DNA from: Aotearoamyces nothofagi
Taxonomy: Eukaryota > Ascomycota > Leotiomycetes > Leotiales > Tympanidaceae
DNA length: 64,000 nt
Direction of reading: 5' to 3'
Assembly: GCA_015345905.1 (NCBI GenBank)
Contig: JADDTR010000010.1
Coordinates: forward strand, 248,001-312,000
Below are positions 1 through 12,699 of the stretch, piece after piece; the stretch's first letter is position 1; every line of letters starts with the position of its first letter. The position numbers and the translations under genes are program-made. The notes beneath the pieces are model-generated. The model did not search any database, was not told the DNA's origin, and worked only from the letters and a program-made list of their open reading frames with translations.

Positions 1-573
1 TGCTCCTTCTTCGGTATAATCTCATCTATGTATGGCGTTAGAAGAGGATATGTCGTGCATACTTGGTTCCGGATTGCCCGCTGGACTGAAGATTTGACTT
101 TGGATTTTGAGCCGGGAGAGATACTATTCATAAGCTTAGGTTAGCCGATGACTGGGTGGCAAGAAGCGAGGGATGCGAGCTATGCGCACTCTTTCTTAAA
201 CATCTTTGCTGTTGTTTGTAGATTTTGATGCGATGGTATATTGCGTAGAGATAGATACCTTAGATGTTTCGGTTTTTGAAGCTGCGACCCCACCGGTGCC
301 CCTCGTTTAGCGTCCCTCAGTAGCGCGATTTTGGCGGGGCGTCCACGCATTCACATCGTCATCATCAATGCCATGATGGTAATCTCATGTATATGTATTA
401 TGAGAGCATCGGAATATGGGAGGTGGAGGAAGCATTGGCAAGTCAGGCTGGAGCTGCACATTTGGAAATAAGTCAGATTTCAAGAAACTTCAAACGGTTC
501 ATTTTTAGAAGGCATTTATTGCAATGACATTAATGAAGTCGGCCATGCTCTGTCTGATGCCTGCCATATTCAT
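1..573. other. gene-free stretch at window start
   Basis: No reading frame of note and no recognisable RNA gene. The right part is the likely 3' flank of the I78 inhibitor gene, which ends at 574. Nothing else can be supported. Confidence 0.5.
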
Positions 574-922
574 TTACCCGTGATCAACACGAGCAACCGT
601 GCCATCCTCGGCCAGATAGACATTCAATCTTTGAATTCAAGTCAGCATGTAAATCCTATAAGGCGGTATCAAATAGCTCTTACCGGTCAGCTTTGAAGTC
701 CGCGGTAGACGCATTCCCGGGTTGGATCACACGAGTCTCCTTTGGCAAATCTACCTTCGCAAATGTCTACATCATATTAGCAAAGTATCTCTTGGAGAAA
801 ATCGCAGTCCCGAAGCATACTGTGGCATCACTGGTATCTCCAAGCTTCTTCCCGGAGAGCTTGTGTCGCCATTCGTCGGTCTTGCTTCCGGCGCTATTGA
901 TGCCGGGAACAACGAGAGGCAT
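574..922 (-). CDS. peptidase inhibitor I78 family protein
   Basis: A 79-residue protein from three exons, 922-821, 766-684 and 628-574. The fold of the I78 family is visible in order: an N-terminal KLSGKKLGD segment, then TFAKVDLPKETRVIQPG with the ADFKADR turn, and the C-terminal signature LNVYLAEDGTVARVDHG. I78 proteins are small cysteine-free inhibitors of serine proteases of the potato-inhibitor-I type; fungal members are mostly cytosolic or vacuolar and may restrain endogenous subtilisins. Length is normal for the family. Both introns have canonical borders (GTATGC to TAG, GTAAGA to AAG); the first has a GCTAAT branch-like sequence. No signal peptide is seen. The start is the only ATG giving the conserved N-terminus. 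The target protease is unknown. Confidence 0.85.
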
Positions 923-3263
923 GTTGAAATAGGTTGAGTTATGAAGTGTCCTGTATATTAATGTCGATGTAATGGAAGTCACTCTTGATCTGGAAGATTG
1001 TGTGATGAGTTTGGTGGAGGAGGTAAACATGGAAAGACGTAAAGAAGGCACTGTAGGGAACTGCTTTAAGTAGTGAGCATTCTAATCTGCGAAGCCAAGG
1101 CCAGGCAACCTCGAACCCATTCCGTCATAATCCCCTCGCCACGAATCTCTTCCGTCCGTCCTACAATTGCTTGAGTTCAGCGCTAAGCTCTTCTTATCCC
1201 AAGTATTCTCAGGGTGATCTTCTTCTAGCACTTAAGAATCGGGTATCGTTTCTACTCTATATGACTTATATATATCTCTTGCTAAACCCTCTTGTCTAAA
1301 ATGCAGGCCATCTCCTTTTGATCCTTATTAAACGGTAAACCTGATTTTGGATCCGTCTATCCTGGGTTGCACGTGACTAGTCACCTAGCCTTGCGATTTC
1401 GAGGCGCCAAGCGCATCGACCTGTTCTAGTTCTAGAAAATCTACTGCACTTCAACTTTTGTATAACGACAGCAAACTCAACTGAACTATCGAAGTTTGGT
1501 ACAGCAATAGAAGCACCTCTTTTAAATATTGCCTGAAAATCCCAAGAGTTTTGGATGGCATCTGGTAGTGCTACTATTCAGTTGAAAACCCCGAGATATT
1601 TGGTGTTCACAGGGGCGGTCACGGCGGCCATTTTCCAGGGTCCCTGCATCTGAAACCAACTCGCCAAATAAAGCAGAGTTGGAGGATTGTTGGCTGCAGG
1701 GTTGGAGGTTCCGCCGGAGTCGTCCTGGAGATTAGTGCATCTCATGCATTGTGATTCTGCCTCGTCGCACTATTGTATATAGTCAGAAGCTTGGCTCTTG
1801 AACTCACATTTGTTCTCCGAGCTTGATAGGGACAGCCATATAGCAGAAGCTGGAAGTCAGCACTGGCCTGGTGCGGGATCCAACCATAACGCAGCATAAA
1901 TAGAATAATTTATTTATATTATTAGGCTCACAAGCCCTGATAGTAATAGCGTCATACGTAGTAGGTAGGCAAGAGTCCTAGCAGCGGCTACCGGTGGGTA
2001 TCTGTACGGCACGGGAGCATCGGGCGGTGGTGGATACTATAAAAAAAGCATCGAAGACGACGTTGCCCTGGGGCGCCGTGTCTGGCAAATCTGTGTATTT
2101 TCCTTCCAAGCACGTATCTTTTTGATACACTCGTCCAGATATACTGTAGAAGTACTTTGTAGGCCGCACTAACTTCTGTCTGAAGTGATGCTGGGGCATA
2201 CAGAGAGCCATGATTTGGTGCTGGCAATCCGCTTGGACTTTGTCAGGACAGAGTTGTGGGATTCAAATGCAATTGCCAAATAAAAACACAGGAGAGTAAG
2301 TACAGTACAGATTACAGAGTAGCATTGTGGACAACGCAGCTCTTCACCCTTTTCTCCTGTCCGGGGTCGCGACTTACGACTCGCCAGTCGCCAACAGCCC
2401 CAGCCACGCCAGCCGCGCCATCTCTAATCTCAAGAGCAGGACAGGACTACCTACTCTGCAAGGGGAACGCGAAGAACCAAAAAGACCGACAGAACTTCGC
2501 AGCGCCGTTCGTCTATCCCGCAGTCCGAATAGCAGCGTCACTTGTCCGATTCGTACTATCGCCGCGCCTTCTTATTTGCTTGCTGTAGATTTAGGCCAGG
2601 CCAGACTGCGCATCTGGTCGGCTTGGAAAAGCTCAGTGGGGTGGGAAAAGATGAGACGCCCAGAAAACGTAAGTGCTGACTGGACGTGCTGGACAATGCG
2701 CCTAAGGAGAGGCTTCGATACGCTGCCATGATCGTTCGACAGGGTTGCAGGCTTAGGCGGTACTGTGCAGTCCCTAATATGGCCCCGTAGGCCCTGTAGA
2801 GCGCACCACAGGCACGGCAGGAACCCTAACCAGCACCCGTACATGCGAACACCCCCCGTCATGGCCCCCGTCATGGCCCCCGTCACGGCCCCTAGGCTGC
2901 CCAGCTGCGCCGCGATCCTTATTTTTGAATCTTCTAACGACGGGAGCCGTAGACAAGCGTTGGAAGCGGGCAAGCGTACTTCGACGCATCTGCTCCCCTT
3001 TTTGCCCTTTTGTACCCTTTCACGCCTGGTGCATCCTACTAATCCATCTACACGGATACGGATAGCCGTCTGTCTTATATATTTGTTCTATTTCTTGGCT
3101 TCTTCTTCGTATGTTCCATCTATCCACCGTAGCCCTCTGGGTGTGACAGTAATAGCTACTTCGTATCTCTCACATCTCTTCCTCGTACGAAGGCTTGCTT
3201 CACTGCAAATCCCCGCCGGTTTGCTTGGACGTGCACCAAGTCACACGAACCTTTCTTTTCAGT
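923..3263. other. long intergenic stretch, 2.3 kb
   Basis: Only short, unconvincing reading frames are present. A perfect 12-bp palindrome GTGACTAGTCAC lies at 1373-1384 and overlaps a CACGTG at 1370-1375. A short tandem repeat lies at about 2854-2892. The last several hundred bases are T/C-rich and are the likely promoter and leader of the surface-protein gene that follows. Confidence 0.5.
2854..2892. repeat. short tandem repeat, 12-nt unit, about 3 copies
   Basis: The unit CCCGTCATGGCC occurs about three times in a row, the last copy with one change (CACGGCC). It lies in non-coding DNA upstream of the surface-protein gene. A simple minisatellite-like repeat; no function is apparent. Confidence 0.75.
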
Positions 3264-4538
3264 ATGCGATCGACGTTGATGGGCCTTTTGGCCACTACCA
3301 CTCTTTTCGTCTCTTCGGGCGCCGCCAATTGCAGATATAAAACCCCGGAAGATGTCGCTGAACTCGTCTCCTGCGGCAATGCAAAGGAAATATCTCGATG
3401 CCTATCGCCTGGATTTGAGGCCCAGAAGAGCAGCCTGATAGAGCAATGTCTGGTGAGCGGTGGTTGTTCAGAAGGAGAAGGCTACAGCCTCTCGAGATGG
3501 CTCACAGCCAAGGGCGGGTGTGCCGAAGCAGAAGAGCAAACGTGGGTCAATTTAGACAAGGTGGAGGATATGAGGAACCTAGAGGAGGAATTGAGAAGGA
3601 GAGCAGACGACGATACCACCACCGCGAAGAAGTCTTCGAAGACCACTGCGACGGAAGACACAACCAGTGCGGCAGCAAAGACTTCTACAGCAGCAGCTAC
3701 GACAACAGATGATTCAACGACTGCAGCTGCCACAACATCGGCTGCCACATCGGCTGCCGCAACGACAGCCTCAACAGCAGCAGCCTCTACAACAGCCTCG
3801 ACAAGTGCATCAACCGCCGCCTCATCTGCAAGCAGCTCTACAGCTGCCTCGACGACCTCGTCTTCTGCAGAATCCACATCGACATCGGGAAGTTCATCTA
3901 GTACCCTTGTTTGTCTAAAAACCTCTCTATCGACGACTTCTTACTGCTCAACTGCAACTACTAGTGGTGTGACCACCACAGCGTGCACTCTTGCCACCAC
4001 GACTGCCCTGAGCTGCGCTGATGGGGTAATCTGCTCCGATACCACAGACGACAGTACAATAACATGTATGACCCGCCAAGATAATCTCACAACCTCCGGC
4101 CTCATCGTCACTATCTTCCTTGCTGCGTTCACAGCCTCAATGTTCGGCGCCCTCATTTTCATGTGCTGCAAGTCTCGCATTGACTCGAACCGCCGAATGC
4201 GCGCTCGCGATGCGATGCTCATGTCCGACAGTGTGAAGGCGCGCCATATGAGCCAGAGTAATCTTGAGAGCCAGCGCATTCTGGGATCAGACGCCCATCT
4301 GCCTCTTATATCGCAGAAAGGTCCGATGGGTCAAGTAAGGGATATGTCAGCAGACTACAACACTACTGGTGAAAGACGCCCGTCAGCACATCAAATACCA
4401 TCTGGTGGTTATCAGGATGTTCCATCAGCAAGAACGCCAAACGTGGCTCCAAAGCTGCATCAGGGGCTTGGTGCAGTGACGAGTGAAGGAAGCGATCCAT
4501 ATGACGGCGATGATCTCTCATATGGTAGACGGGTTTAG
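3264..4538 (+). CDS. Mid2/Wsc-like single-pass cell-surface protein
   Basis: One exon, 424 residues from the ATG at 3264; an in-frame ATG at 3195 exists, but only the 3264 start puts a signal peptide (MRSTLMGLLATTTLFVSSGA) at the N-terminus. Then follow a domain with six cysteines (to about residue 90), a low-complexity Ser/Thr/Ala stretch (about 120-215, a likely O-mannosylated rod), a second cluster of six cysteines, one membrane helix (about 280-302, ending in MCC) and a roughly 120-residue cytoplasmic tail with basic residues next to the membrane. This plan matches fungal cell-wall stress sensors of the Mid2/Wsc type, which signal through Rho1 and the Pkc1 MAP-kinase cascade. The cysteine module is not a clear WSC domain, so assignment to a particular family is inference. 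Confidence 0.75.
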   Translation: MRSTLMGLLATTTLFVSSGAANCRYKTPEDVAELVSCGNAKEISRCLSPGFEAQKSSLIEQCLVSGGCSEGEGYSLSRWLTAKGGCAEAEEQTWVNLDKVEDMRNLEEELRRRADDDTTTAKKSSKTTATEDTTSAAAKTSTAAATTTDDSTTAAATTSAATSAAATTASTAAASTTASTSASTAASSASSSTAASTTSSSAESTSTSGSSSSTLVCLKTSLSTTSYCSTATTSGVTTTACTLATTTALSCADGVICSDTTDDSTITCMTRQDNLTTSGLIVTIFLAAFTASMFGALIFMCCKSRIDSNRRMRARDAMLMSDSVKARHMSQSNLESQRILGSDAHLPLISQKGPMGQVRDMSADYNTTGERRPSAHQIPSGGYQDVPSARTPNVAPKLHQGLGAVTSEGSDPYDGDDLSYGRRV

Positions 4539-4904
4539 AAGTGGACGATATGTATAATCATGATGTTGACTTGACACTTGGAGTATTGGTGGTACTAGCA
4601 CTATAAGCTTTGTCTATTTATTATATTGCGTTAGGGCCGAGTTAAGTCTTGATTAAAGCCATATATGTGTATCTACCATCCATCAAGCTACAATAGTAAC
4701 AAATTCCAAAGTTTCTATTTTATTGTAAGGACTATGACTAAAATTAGGTACTCATAAAAGTGCTGAGGGCGGCCAACAAGGTGTTTTTTTAAAGCCATCG
4801 GAGATAACCGGGAATACTTCGGCAAAGTTGTCATAGCTGGCTGTCACGAACTTATATTCAGATCGACCGCATAGACGTCCGAAGCAAGTATCCCTCCAGT
4901 TACA
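4539..4904. other. intergenic, surface-protein gene to BCS1
   Basis: AT-rich DNA between two genes in the same direction. It should hold the 3' end of the upstream gene and the BCS1 promoter. No further element recognised. Confidence 0.5.
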
Positions 4905-6293
4905 ATGTCAACAACCCCACCAAAACCTCCATCAATTCTACAACTTGATGAATTGTTCAACAACCCTTTGTTCGCTGGTGGTATAGGCCTCGCTAGTCTC
5001 GGCGCTGCAGCCGCTGTAGCTCGAAAGGCATCTGTTCGCGCCGCTTCCCTCATCAAACGACGTCTTCTTGTCAATGTCGAGATCAGCAAACAAGACGAGT
5101 CTTACCTATGGATGCTACAATGGCTATCGCTCCATCGACCCCCGACCGATTATATCTCCTCAAAGATCACCCGAATCCATGACCTCTCGATGAAAACAGT
5201 ATTGCAGAACTCCCCCAACGGCACTCCACATGCAAGGTTTCTTCTTCAACCAGGCTACGGTCGTCACATAATCCGACACAAAAATGCATTCATATCTGTC
5301 AATCGCGAGAGGCAGACAACGGCTAACCATAACACCGGCGAACCTTTCGAGACGGTCACACTCACGACGCTCTATGCGTCCCGTCATATATTTGAGGACA
5401 TTTTCTCCGAAGCTTACCATATGGCAAAGCAGGCGCAGGAAGGGAAGACAATAATGTGGACGGCAAGAGGCATATCATGGGAGCGATTTGGCGATCCCCG
5501 GCGGAAGCGCCCTATTGAGTCGGTAATCCTTGATGAAGGGATCAAGGAGCGAATTGTAGATGATGTGAGAAGCTTCTTGGATAGTCAGCAGTGGTATGTT
5601 GATCGCGGAATACCATATAGACGTGGGTATTTATTCTACGGTCCTCCTGGGAGCGGTAAAAGCTCCTTCATTCAGGCGCTGGCTGGTGAATTGGACTTTG
5701 GTGTCGCCATAATCAACCTGAGCGAGCGAGGTATGACAGATGACAAGTTAATTCACCTCCTCACGAAATTGCCTCAACGGACGATTCTCCTCCTTGAAGA
5801 TGCAGATGCAGCGTTTTCGAATCGCAGACAGGTGGACGCCGATGGATACTCCGGAGCAACCGTTACCTTCTCAGGGCTTCTCAACGCCCTCGATGGTGTA
5901 GCTGCTGGCGAAGAACGCCTTGCATTCTTGACTACGAACCACGTCGACAGGCTTGATCCGGCCTTGATCCGGCCAGGCAGGGTCGATATGACCGTCAAAA
6001 TAGGTGAAGCTACACGCTACCAGGCTGCAGAGATGTGGGATAGATTTTATGGTCCCATCGACGAAGGTGGCCAAGGCAAGGAACGATTCTTACAGAGGTT
6101 ACAAGACCTAGGTCTCATCCCGGATTCGTCCGGAATTATGACTGGTGCTGCATTACGCACGAGCACAGCTGCAATCCAGGGACTCTTCCTTTTCAACAAG
6201 GACAATATGGATGGGGCTATTGCTATGGCCGAGGGACTGATTCCACGAACGTATGAGCCAGAACCCATAAATTCTGCAGGAGCTCCTCAGTAG
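4905..6293 (+). CDS. BCS1: mitochondrial AAA chaperone BCS1
   Basis: Intronless, 462 residues, the usual length. Bcs1 is an AAA ATPase of the mitochondrial inner membrane that moves the folded Rieske iron-sulfur protein across the membrane into the bc1 complex (complex III). The N-terminal BCS1 region has the hydrophobic segment around residues 23-40 followed by a basic stretch (KRRLLVNVEI), which is the internal targeting signal of the family. The AAA module shows Walker A GPPGSGKSS (about 246-254), Walker B ILLLEDADA (about 294-302), the second region of homology around FLTTNHVDRLDPALIRPGRV, and a conserved C-terminal helix ending in AMAEGLI. It sits just left of the fluoride-related block and appears to be an ordinary housekeeping gene. 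Confidence 0.93.
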   Translation: MSTTPPKPPSILQLDELFNNPLFAGGIGLASLGAAAAVARKASVRAASLIKRRLLVNVEISKQDESYLWMLQWLSLHRPPTDYISSKITRIHDLSMKTVLQNSPNGTPHARFLLQPGYGRHIIRHKNAFISVNRERQTTANHNTGEPFETVTLTTLYASRHIFEDIFSEAYHMAKQAQEGKTIMWTARGISWERFGDPRRKRPIESVILDEGIKERIVDDVRSFLDSQQWYVDRGIPYRRGYLFYGPPGSGKSSFIQALAGELDFGVAIINLSERGMTDDKLIHLLTKLPQRTILLLEDADAAFSNRRQVDADGYSGATVTFSGLLNALDGVAAGEERLAFLTTNHVDRLDPALIRPGRVDMTVKIGEATRYQAAEMWDRFYGPIDEGGQGKERFLQRLQDLGLIPDSSGIMTGAALRTSTAAIQGLFLFNKDNMDGAIAMAEGLIPRTYEPEPINSAGAPQ

Positions 6294-6778
6294 TCGATCC
6301 GAATGGCCCTCCCCAACCCAACGCAGCCTCGTGATATTGTGAGTTCGGTCGAGGTGCTTGTTATATCTTGCCATCTCTCATGTCCTCGATAGCTGTACTG
6401 CTTGTAAAAGTACAACTCTATATTCCGGTCATTATGATACCCATGTATAATATAATTAGATATAGAATACCAAATTCTACTTCTTTAATCATAACTGTGC
6501 TGTCGCACCTATCTACTCAGGTATACGGTCACATGATAGTGCCACGAGAATCACGTTCTGGGAATGCACTCTCTGTAGGGCACTCCGGCTAACTTTTCAC
6601 ATTAAACATACAGACATATATTTCGGCCGACCTGTTATCATGTATAAAAGATAACCATGCTCCGTAATTAGAGCCGTGTTGCTTTCAACGGCTATAGATG
6701 TATCTGAGCTTCAGAGTTCCAGATATCAACGCTTCAATAGCTACCCAACGTTGAACAACTCTTCGTTTGTTGGGAAAT
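6294..6778. other. convergent intergenic stretch
   Basis: Lies between the 3' ends of BCS1 and the Zn2Cys6 regulator. AT-rich; no gene or strong repeat seen. Confidence 0.5.
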
Positions 6779-9326
6779 TCATCTGAAACTTCTCCGGTAG
6801 CCGCTTTCTTCGGACGGAGCATATTGAGGCAGTTCTATAGTAGAGTCCGCTGTTCTGTCATAGTCTGCAATCTGTGCTGGGTCGAGAAATTGAGCAGACC
6901 ATGACATTACGTCGGACAATTCGCCAGGCCAAGTCTGCCAGGCCAGTGAGTCATGTTCAATGTTATAATCCAACGAGTCTTCTAACGTGTCTTTAGGAAG
7001 GCTATCTATCAATGGCAGAACACATGTGTTGTCGACTGCAGGCCCGCTTGTTAGCGGTTGTGCCATTACCAAGTCCGGCTGATCTATAGGATAAATTAGA
7101 TTGAGGGGCAGAATAAACGAGGGGTTTAGAATATACCTAAGATCCGTCGACGCTTCAGCCCTTTCATCATATCTCTCGCACGTCGTGCAGCATCCGAGTT
7201 GGCGCTTAATGCATCAAATACCTTTAAGCATATTTCCGCATCATCGTCTAGTATCTGCCTATCAAGCTCGCCGGTAGCATTATCGCTATTAATATATGTA
7301 CCCGCAACAAGGAGGATGGAGCTAGCGCAGATAAGACATGATATCATCTGCCACCAAGGGAAGTCGTATACTAGACTTCTCTCATCTGGAACATTATGCA
7401 AACGGTGTGCTATATTTTGAGCTTCGAGGACACAAATCCTCTCGAACTCTTCGACACGGTGTTGAGCTCGTTGTAGCAGGGCCATGAGTGGACGGTTGTT
7501 CCGTTGGAGCCACTTGAGGCAGAGATACGGCCGGTGTATTAGAGCGCGTAAGTGATGAAATTTGATCGCCAGCATATTTCGCTATCTTAAGTAAGTAATT
7601 GCACAAGTCAATTTTGAGATTTGAAATGTAAAAACTACCTGTCTCCTGAAAACAACAGATTTCTCGAAAGTGTGTCCTAAATCAAAGCGTAAATGACGCA
7701 ACAGACTTAGTTTCCATTCAACGAGTCTGATATCTAACATGGTCGTTCGTAGTAGCATCTCGTCGGGGTCTACCTCAACCTGTGATGGGCTATACAGGTC
7801 GTTGATCACCTGCCCAAGGATTCGAGAAAACTTGATAACGGAAATGAAATAGTCAATAAACGACGGCTCGGCGTAGTCAGGTGGTGTTTGTTGGTCATCT
7901 CTAGAGACAGATTCTTCGGTCTCCGATGGCATATTGACGTAATACTCATCTTCATGGATAGCAGCAGGCCGACCCAATTGGAGAGCCACCAGTCGATCGA
8001 GAACATACATTGAATACCATGTTCTCCTCATTGTTTCTTGTTTCTCAGGGTTTGCGCTTGTTGCAGGCCGCTTTAGGGTGTCATCTACGTGGAGGCCTAT
8101 GCTTTGGCCTACGCGGATTGCTAGGCCAAGAGTATTCCAGCACCTTTGGCGTGTTAACTTGGCATTTCAAAGACCGTAACAAACTAACCTATCAGATTGA
8201 CCTGTAGCGAGAAGGAAAAAGCATTGCGCAAGCAGCATCTGAACATTTGCCAACGTGCAATCCGTCATTATCGAATCTGCTAGGGAGACGGCTTGCTCAA
8301 AATATCGTAAGTGCGTATGAAGTTCGGTATTCCCCGAACGAGGAAATGATGAATAGTAAGCCCCAATGGCGAATATTATGTCTTAATCAGTAAGTCAAAG
8401 ATGAAGGACCCTAGAGATGGGTTCCGACCTACAAAGTAGAGAAAGCCAGGAGTCTTCACCTGCGCCAGGAGCCAATCCATTCTCCCAAAACCTTTCATAA
8501 CGTTCTAAAAACGAGGTTTTGTTAATGAATGGGTACGCAATGTGAATGGTAAAAAAGTATATGTCAATATAGGTATCGGCGACCTCTCGTGAGGGAAGCT
8601 CTGGCGCTAGGGCTCGCCTTAATAAGGGAGCATCTCGGTCATATCTTTGCATGACATTATCAGGTGAACTATCTGATGGGTCCTTTTCTTGGAGGATTTC
8701 CTTAATCGCATGAAAGAACCAGGTATCACTAGCTTGCCCTACATATCGCTGCCCCTCTGCACCTCGTTCGACTTCATTTTGCAGATTGGAAGGTTCCGGT
8801 TCTCCTGGACCACCTTCGGTAGGGCTTGCCGTCACCGAGCTTAGTACTTCCTCTGGCAATTGACTCCGGATGTAAGATACTGTCGCATCAATAGCAGCAC
8901 AGTCACCATTGGATAGCTTGAGTCGGACATTCTGTAGGAGCTTGTCGTAAAGATGGATCACCTTGCATAGAGATGAGGTAGATGGATCGTCTTCTACTGT
9001 AACTGTAGAAAGACGCCTAGTGCTATTGTCCTGGTCATTAGAACGACGTTTCCTGTCTTCAGACCAGAGACAGGCATGTCCATAACCTTCGCATCGATTG
9101 CATATAGGATATCGCCCGTCGCACTGGCAGCGAAGTCAGAATTGCTCGAAAGTAGTAGGATAGACAAGAGCGGCCGAATTGATTTACATACCTTTGCCTT
9201 CTGCTGCCTACAATTTTGGCACGCCTTGGCCACCCGCCGGCGCTTCAGCCTGGATTCTGGTTGTACTGTGGACGATGTACTGGCCTCTTCAGTGGCGCCT
9301 GCTTCTGAAGCCATTGCTGCTAGCAA
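6779..9326 (-). CDS. Zn(II)2Cys6 fungal transcription factor
   Basis: Six exons (9326-9192, 9123-8433, 8381-8189, 8143-7639, 7581-7137, 7083-6779) give 757 residues. The binuclear zinc cluster spans the first junction and has perfect spacing C-X2-C-X6-C-X6-C-X2-C-X6-C, from CQNCRQQKAKC to CNRCEGYGHAC, preceded by the basic stretch RLKRRRVAK. The middle is a fungal-specific transcription factor domain, with YIDIYFFTIHIAYPFI, LLYIIFAIGAYYSS, and RRTWYSMYVLDRL followed by LGRPAAI. These proteins bind CGG triplets in promoters of nearby or pathway genes. It is transcribed away from the enolase gene, sharing a 1.2-kb promoter region, so it is the obvious candidate regulator of the fluoride block; that link is inference from position only. 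A second in-frame ATG at 9314 could also be the start. Confidence 0.88.
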
Positions 9327-10510
9327 TCCCCAGCGTTGAGGTTATAAGATGGAGGTGGCTTTGAGTTCGAAGTTGGCGACATCCTTCTAGCAAAAGCTAC
9401 CTCTTACAACATGAAAGGCAACGAGAAGCTCGTAGCTTAATAAGGCGCCAGCGATATGTACAGTATTAATACATATATCTTAACAGCTACACGTGCTCCG
9501 CTGATCAAGTAGACGGACTGGGGCCACCAATTTGCGGGGTCATATTCGCTTAGAGTTCAGAGAGCGTAGCGGTGATCTAACTAAGTTTATACTGTTTGAA
9601 GTTAAATTATCTATAGACTAATTTTTAAAGATAAAAAAATATATTTAGCTGTACTATTAAATATAAGTATTCATTATATATACTAATAAAGAATAAATAA
9701 ATTTATAATACATATAAGAATATACTTAAGATAACTGTTACATCTCCTTGGTTGGTGGTTGGTAGTCGATACACTAGTAGTAAAGGAACCAATTGGATAT
9801 ATTGTAGCCGTCTTAACCGTCTCAACCGTCTCATCCGTTCCATCCGCCTCACCACCTGGGATCGACTCCAGTGCGCTTTTATATAGCTATCACCTAGATA
9901 TGGCGAATCTAGCTTTGGCTTCTCCACTACAGTACTCTGTATCTCAAGAGATGCATGAATCAATATTTCACATATATAGTGATATAGCAGTAGGATGGCC
10001 ATATCGGTGAGGAGATAGACTCAAGTCTCGTTCAAATATGGTCAGCTATAGTTAGCTACATACTGTACCATCTCATTCATATAGAATCATTGAACAGATT
10101 GATCCGTATTATCCGCCTGAGCCGCCTCTTCCACTTCCCCAACACCAAGACGGTCTACATTTTAGGGGATGGCGGCAACATACGAAAGCCAACAGCGTCA
10201 TCCAGCAGCGTCAGCCGATGTGGGACCTTCTTCTCTGTTATCATGGCATCGGATTTGCATGTTGTGAGAAATATAAACATTCGATATTCAACCAGTCATA
10301 CGATATGACATGTAGAGACACAAAAGTACACTTGGTAAGCGTCTTCATCCTGAGCTTTCCGCTGCATTATAGTTAGTTTCCACTGCACGCCACTCTGCAA
10401 ATAAAATAGACGTGAAATCCACTTCCGAAGTTAAGTTGACATAGCCATCTAATTTCTTAATCACAACTTACACGGTATCTAGATCTTTTAAAATAGCTTT
10501 GCCTCTCAAA
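9327..10510. promoter_or_regulatory. divergent promoter region, regulator / enolase
   Basis: A 1.2-kb gene-free region between two divergent genes. It contains a very AT-rich island (about 9586-9722) and, at about 9812-9860 and 10100-10130, runs of a degenerate CCGTCTCAACCGTCT-like or ATCCGCCTGAGCCGCC repeat rich in CCG triplets, which suit Zn2Cys6 binding. No TCCGGA palindrome was found here. Function is inferred from position. Confidence 0.5.
9586..9722. other. AT-rich island
   Basis: About 135 bp composed almost wholly of A and T (for example AAAAAAATATATTTAG), in contrast to the flanking DNA. It may be an old repeat mutated by RIP, or simply an AT-rich spacer; no repeat family can be named. 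Confidence 0.6.
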
Positions 10511-12062
<1,552 letters not shown>

Positions 12063-12699
12063 GCAAATAGTTTACAAAGGTATGATCGCGTGTCGATGTC
12101 ATCTCAAAAAATCAATGAATCTTATTCAATGCTAGACATCAGGGCCAGAAGTCCTTGTATAAGTGTTGCGATATGATACTACAAAATGTTGGAACCGTGC
12201 TTTCGAACAAACATATTTTACTAGAGGCTTCTTCAGAAGATAAGGGTTAATTTGATAGATATTATAAATAGAAGGTAATTTTTATAAACTGCTCTATATA
12301 GCCAATATTCATCGTATATAGTAAGCTAGTCACCCAGATAATATATAATATAACCCGCAAGGGCGAGATAGAGATGTCCGGAAGCGCGAAGGATAATCTT
12401 ACCTATATCAATGGATAGGAATGAGGAATAATCATGCGTTGCCGGAGAATGTAAGATAAGCTCTGCATTTTGTCCAAGTCGAATGTCGTCCCTTGCGGCG
12501 GATCTTCCGGATGGCAGGATGGCTCGGATATAGGGGATCGAGATTCTAATAGAGTTCCTTGGTGGAAGTATGTCTCGCAGTATTGCGGGGATAGAAAGGG
12601 CAACGGAAGATAATATATTTATATTCTATCACCGCTATCCAGTTTTATCCATCTTTTCTCAACTTTAAATCGTGCTCTGCTATTAATTCCTAAGACAAC
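12063..12699. promoter_or_regulatory. intergenic with two TCCGGA palindromes
   Basis: Contains an AT-rich part (about 12235-12360) and then a G/C-richer part with TCCGGA at 12377-12382 and 12506-12511. The second lies about 190 bp upstream of the start of the 114-aa protein. The same palindrome recurs before the pyrophosphatase, the arrestin and FEX. A possible regulator site, not proven. Confidence 0.4.

Noticed and set aside
2256-3340. Several overlapping frames of 100-190 codons
   Set aside because: Compositionally unstable, mutually overlapping and without family features; the region reads as promoter DNA of the following gene.
3482-3877. Reverse-strand Val/Ala-rich frame
   Set aside because: Antisense image of the Ser/Thr/Ala repeats of the surface protein; low-complexity artefact.
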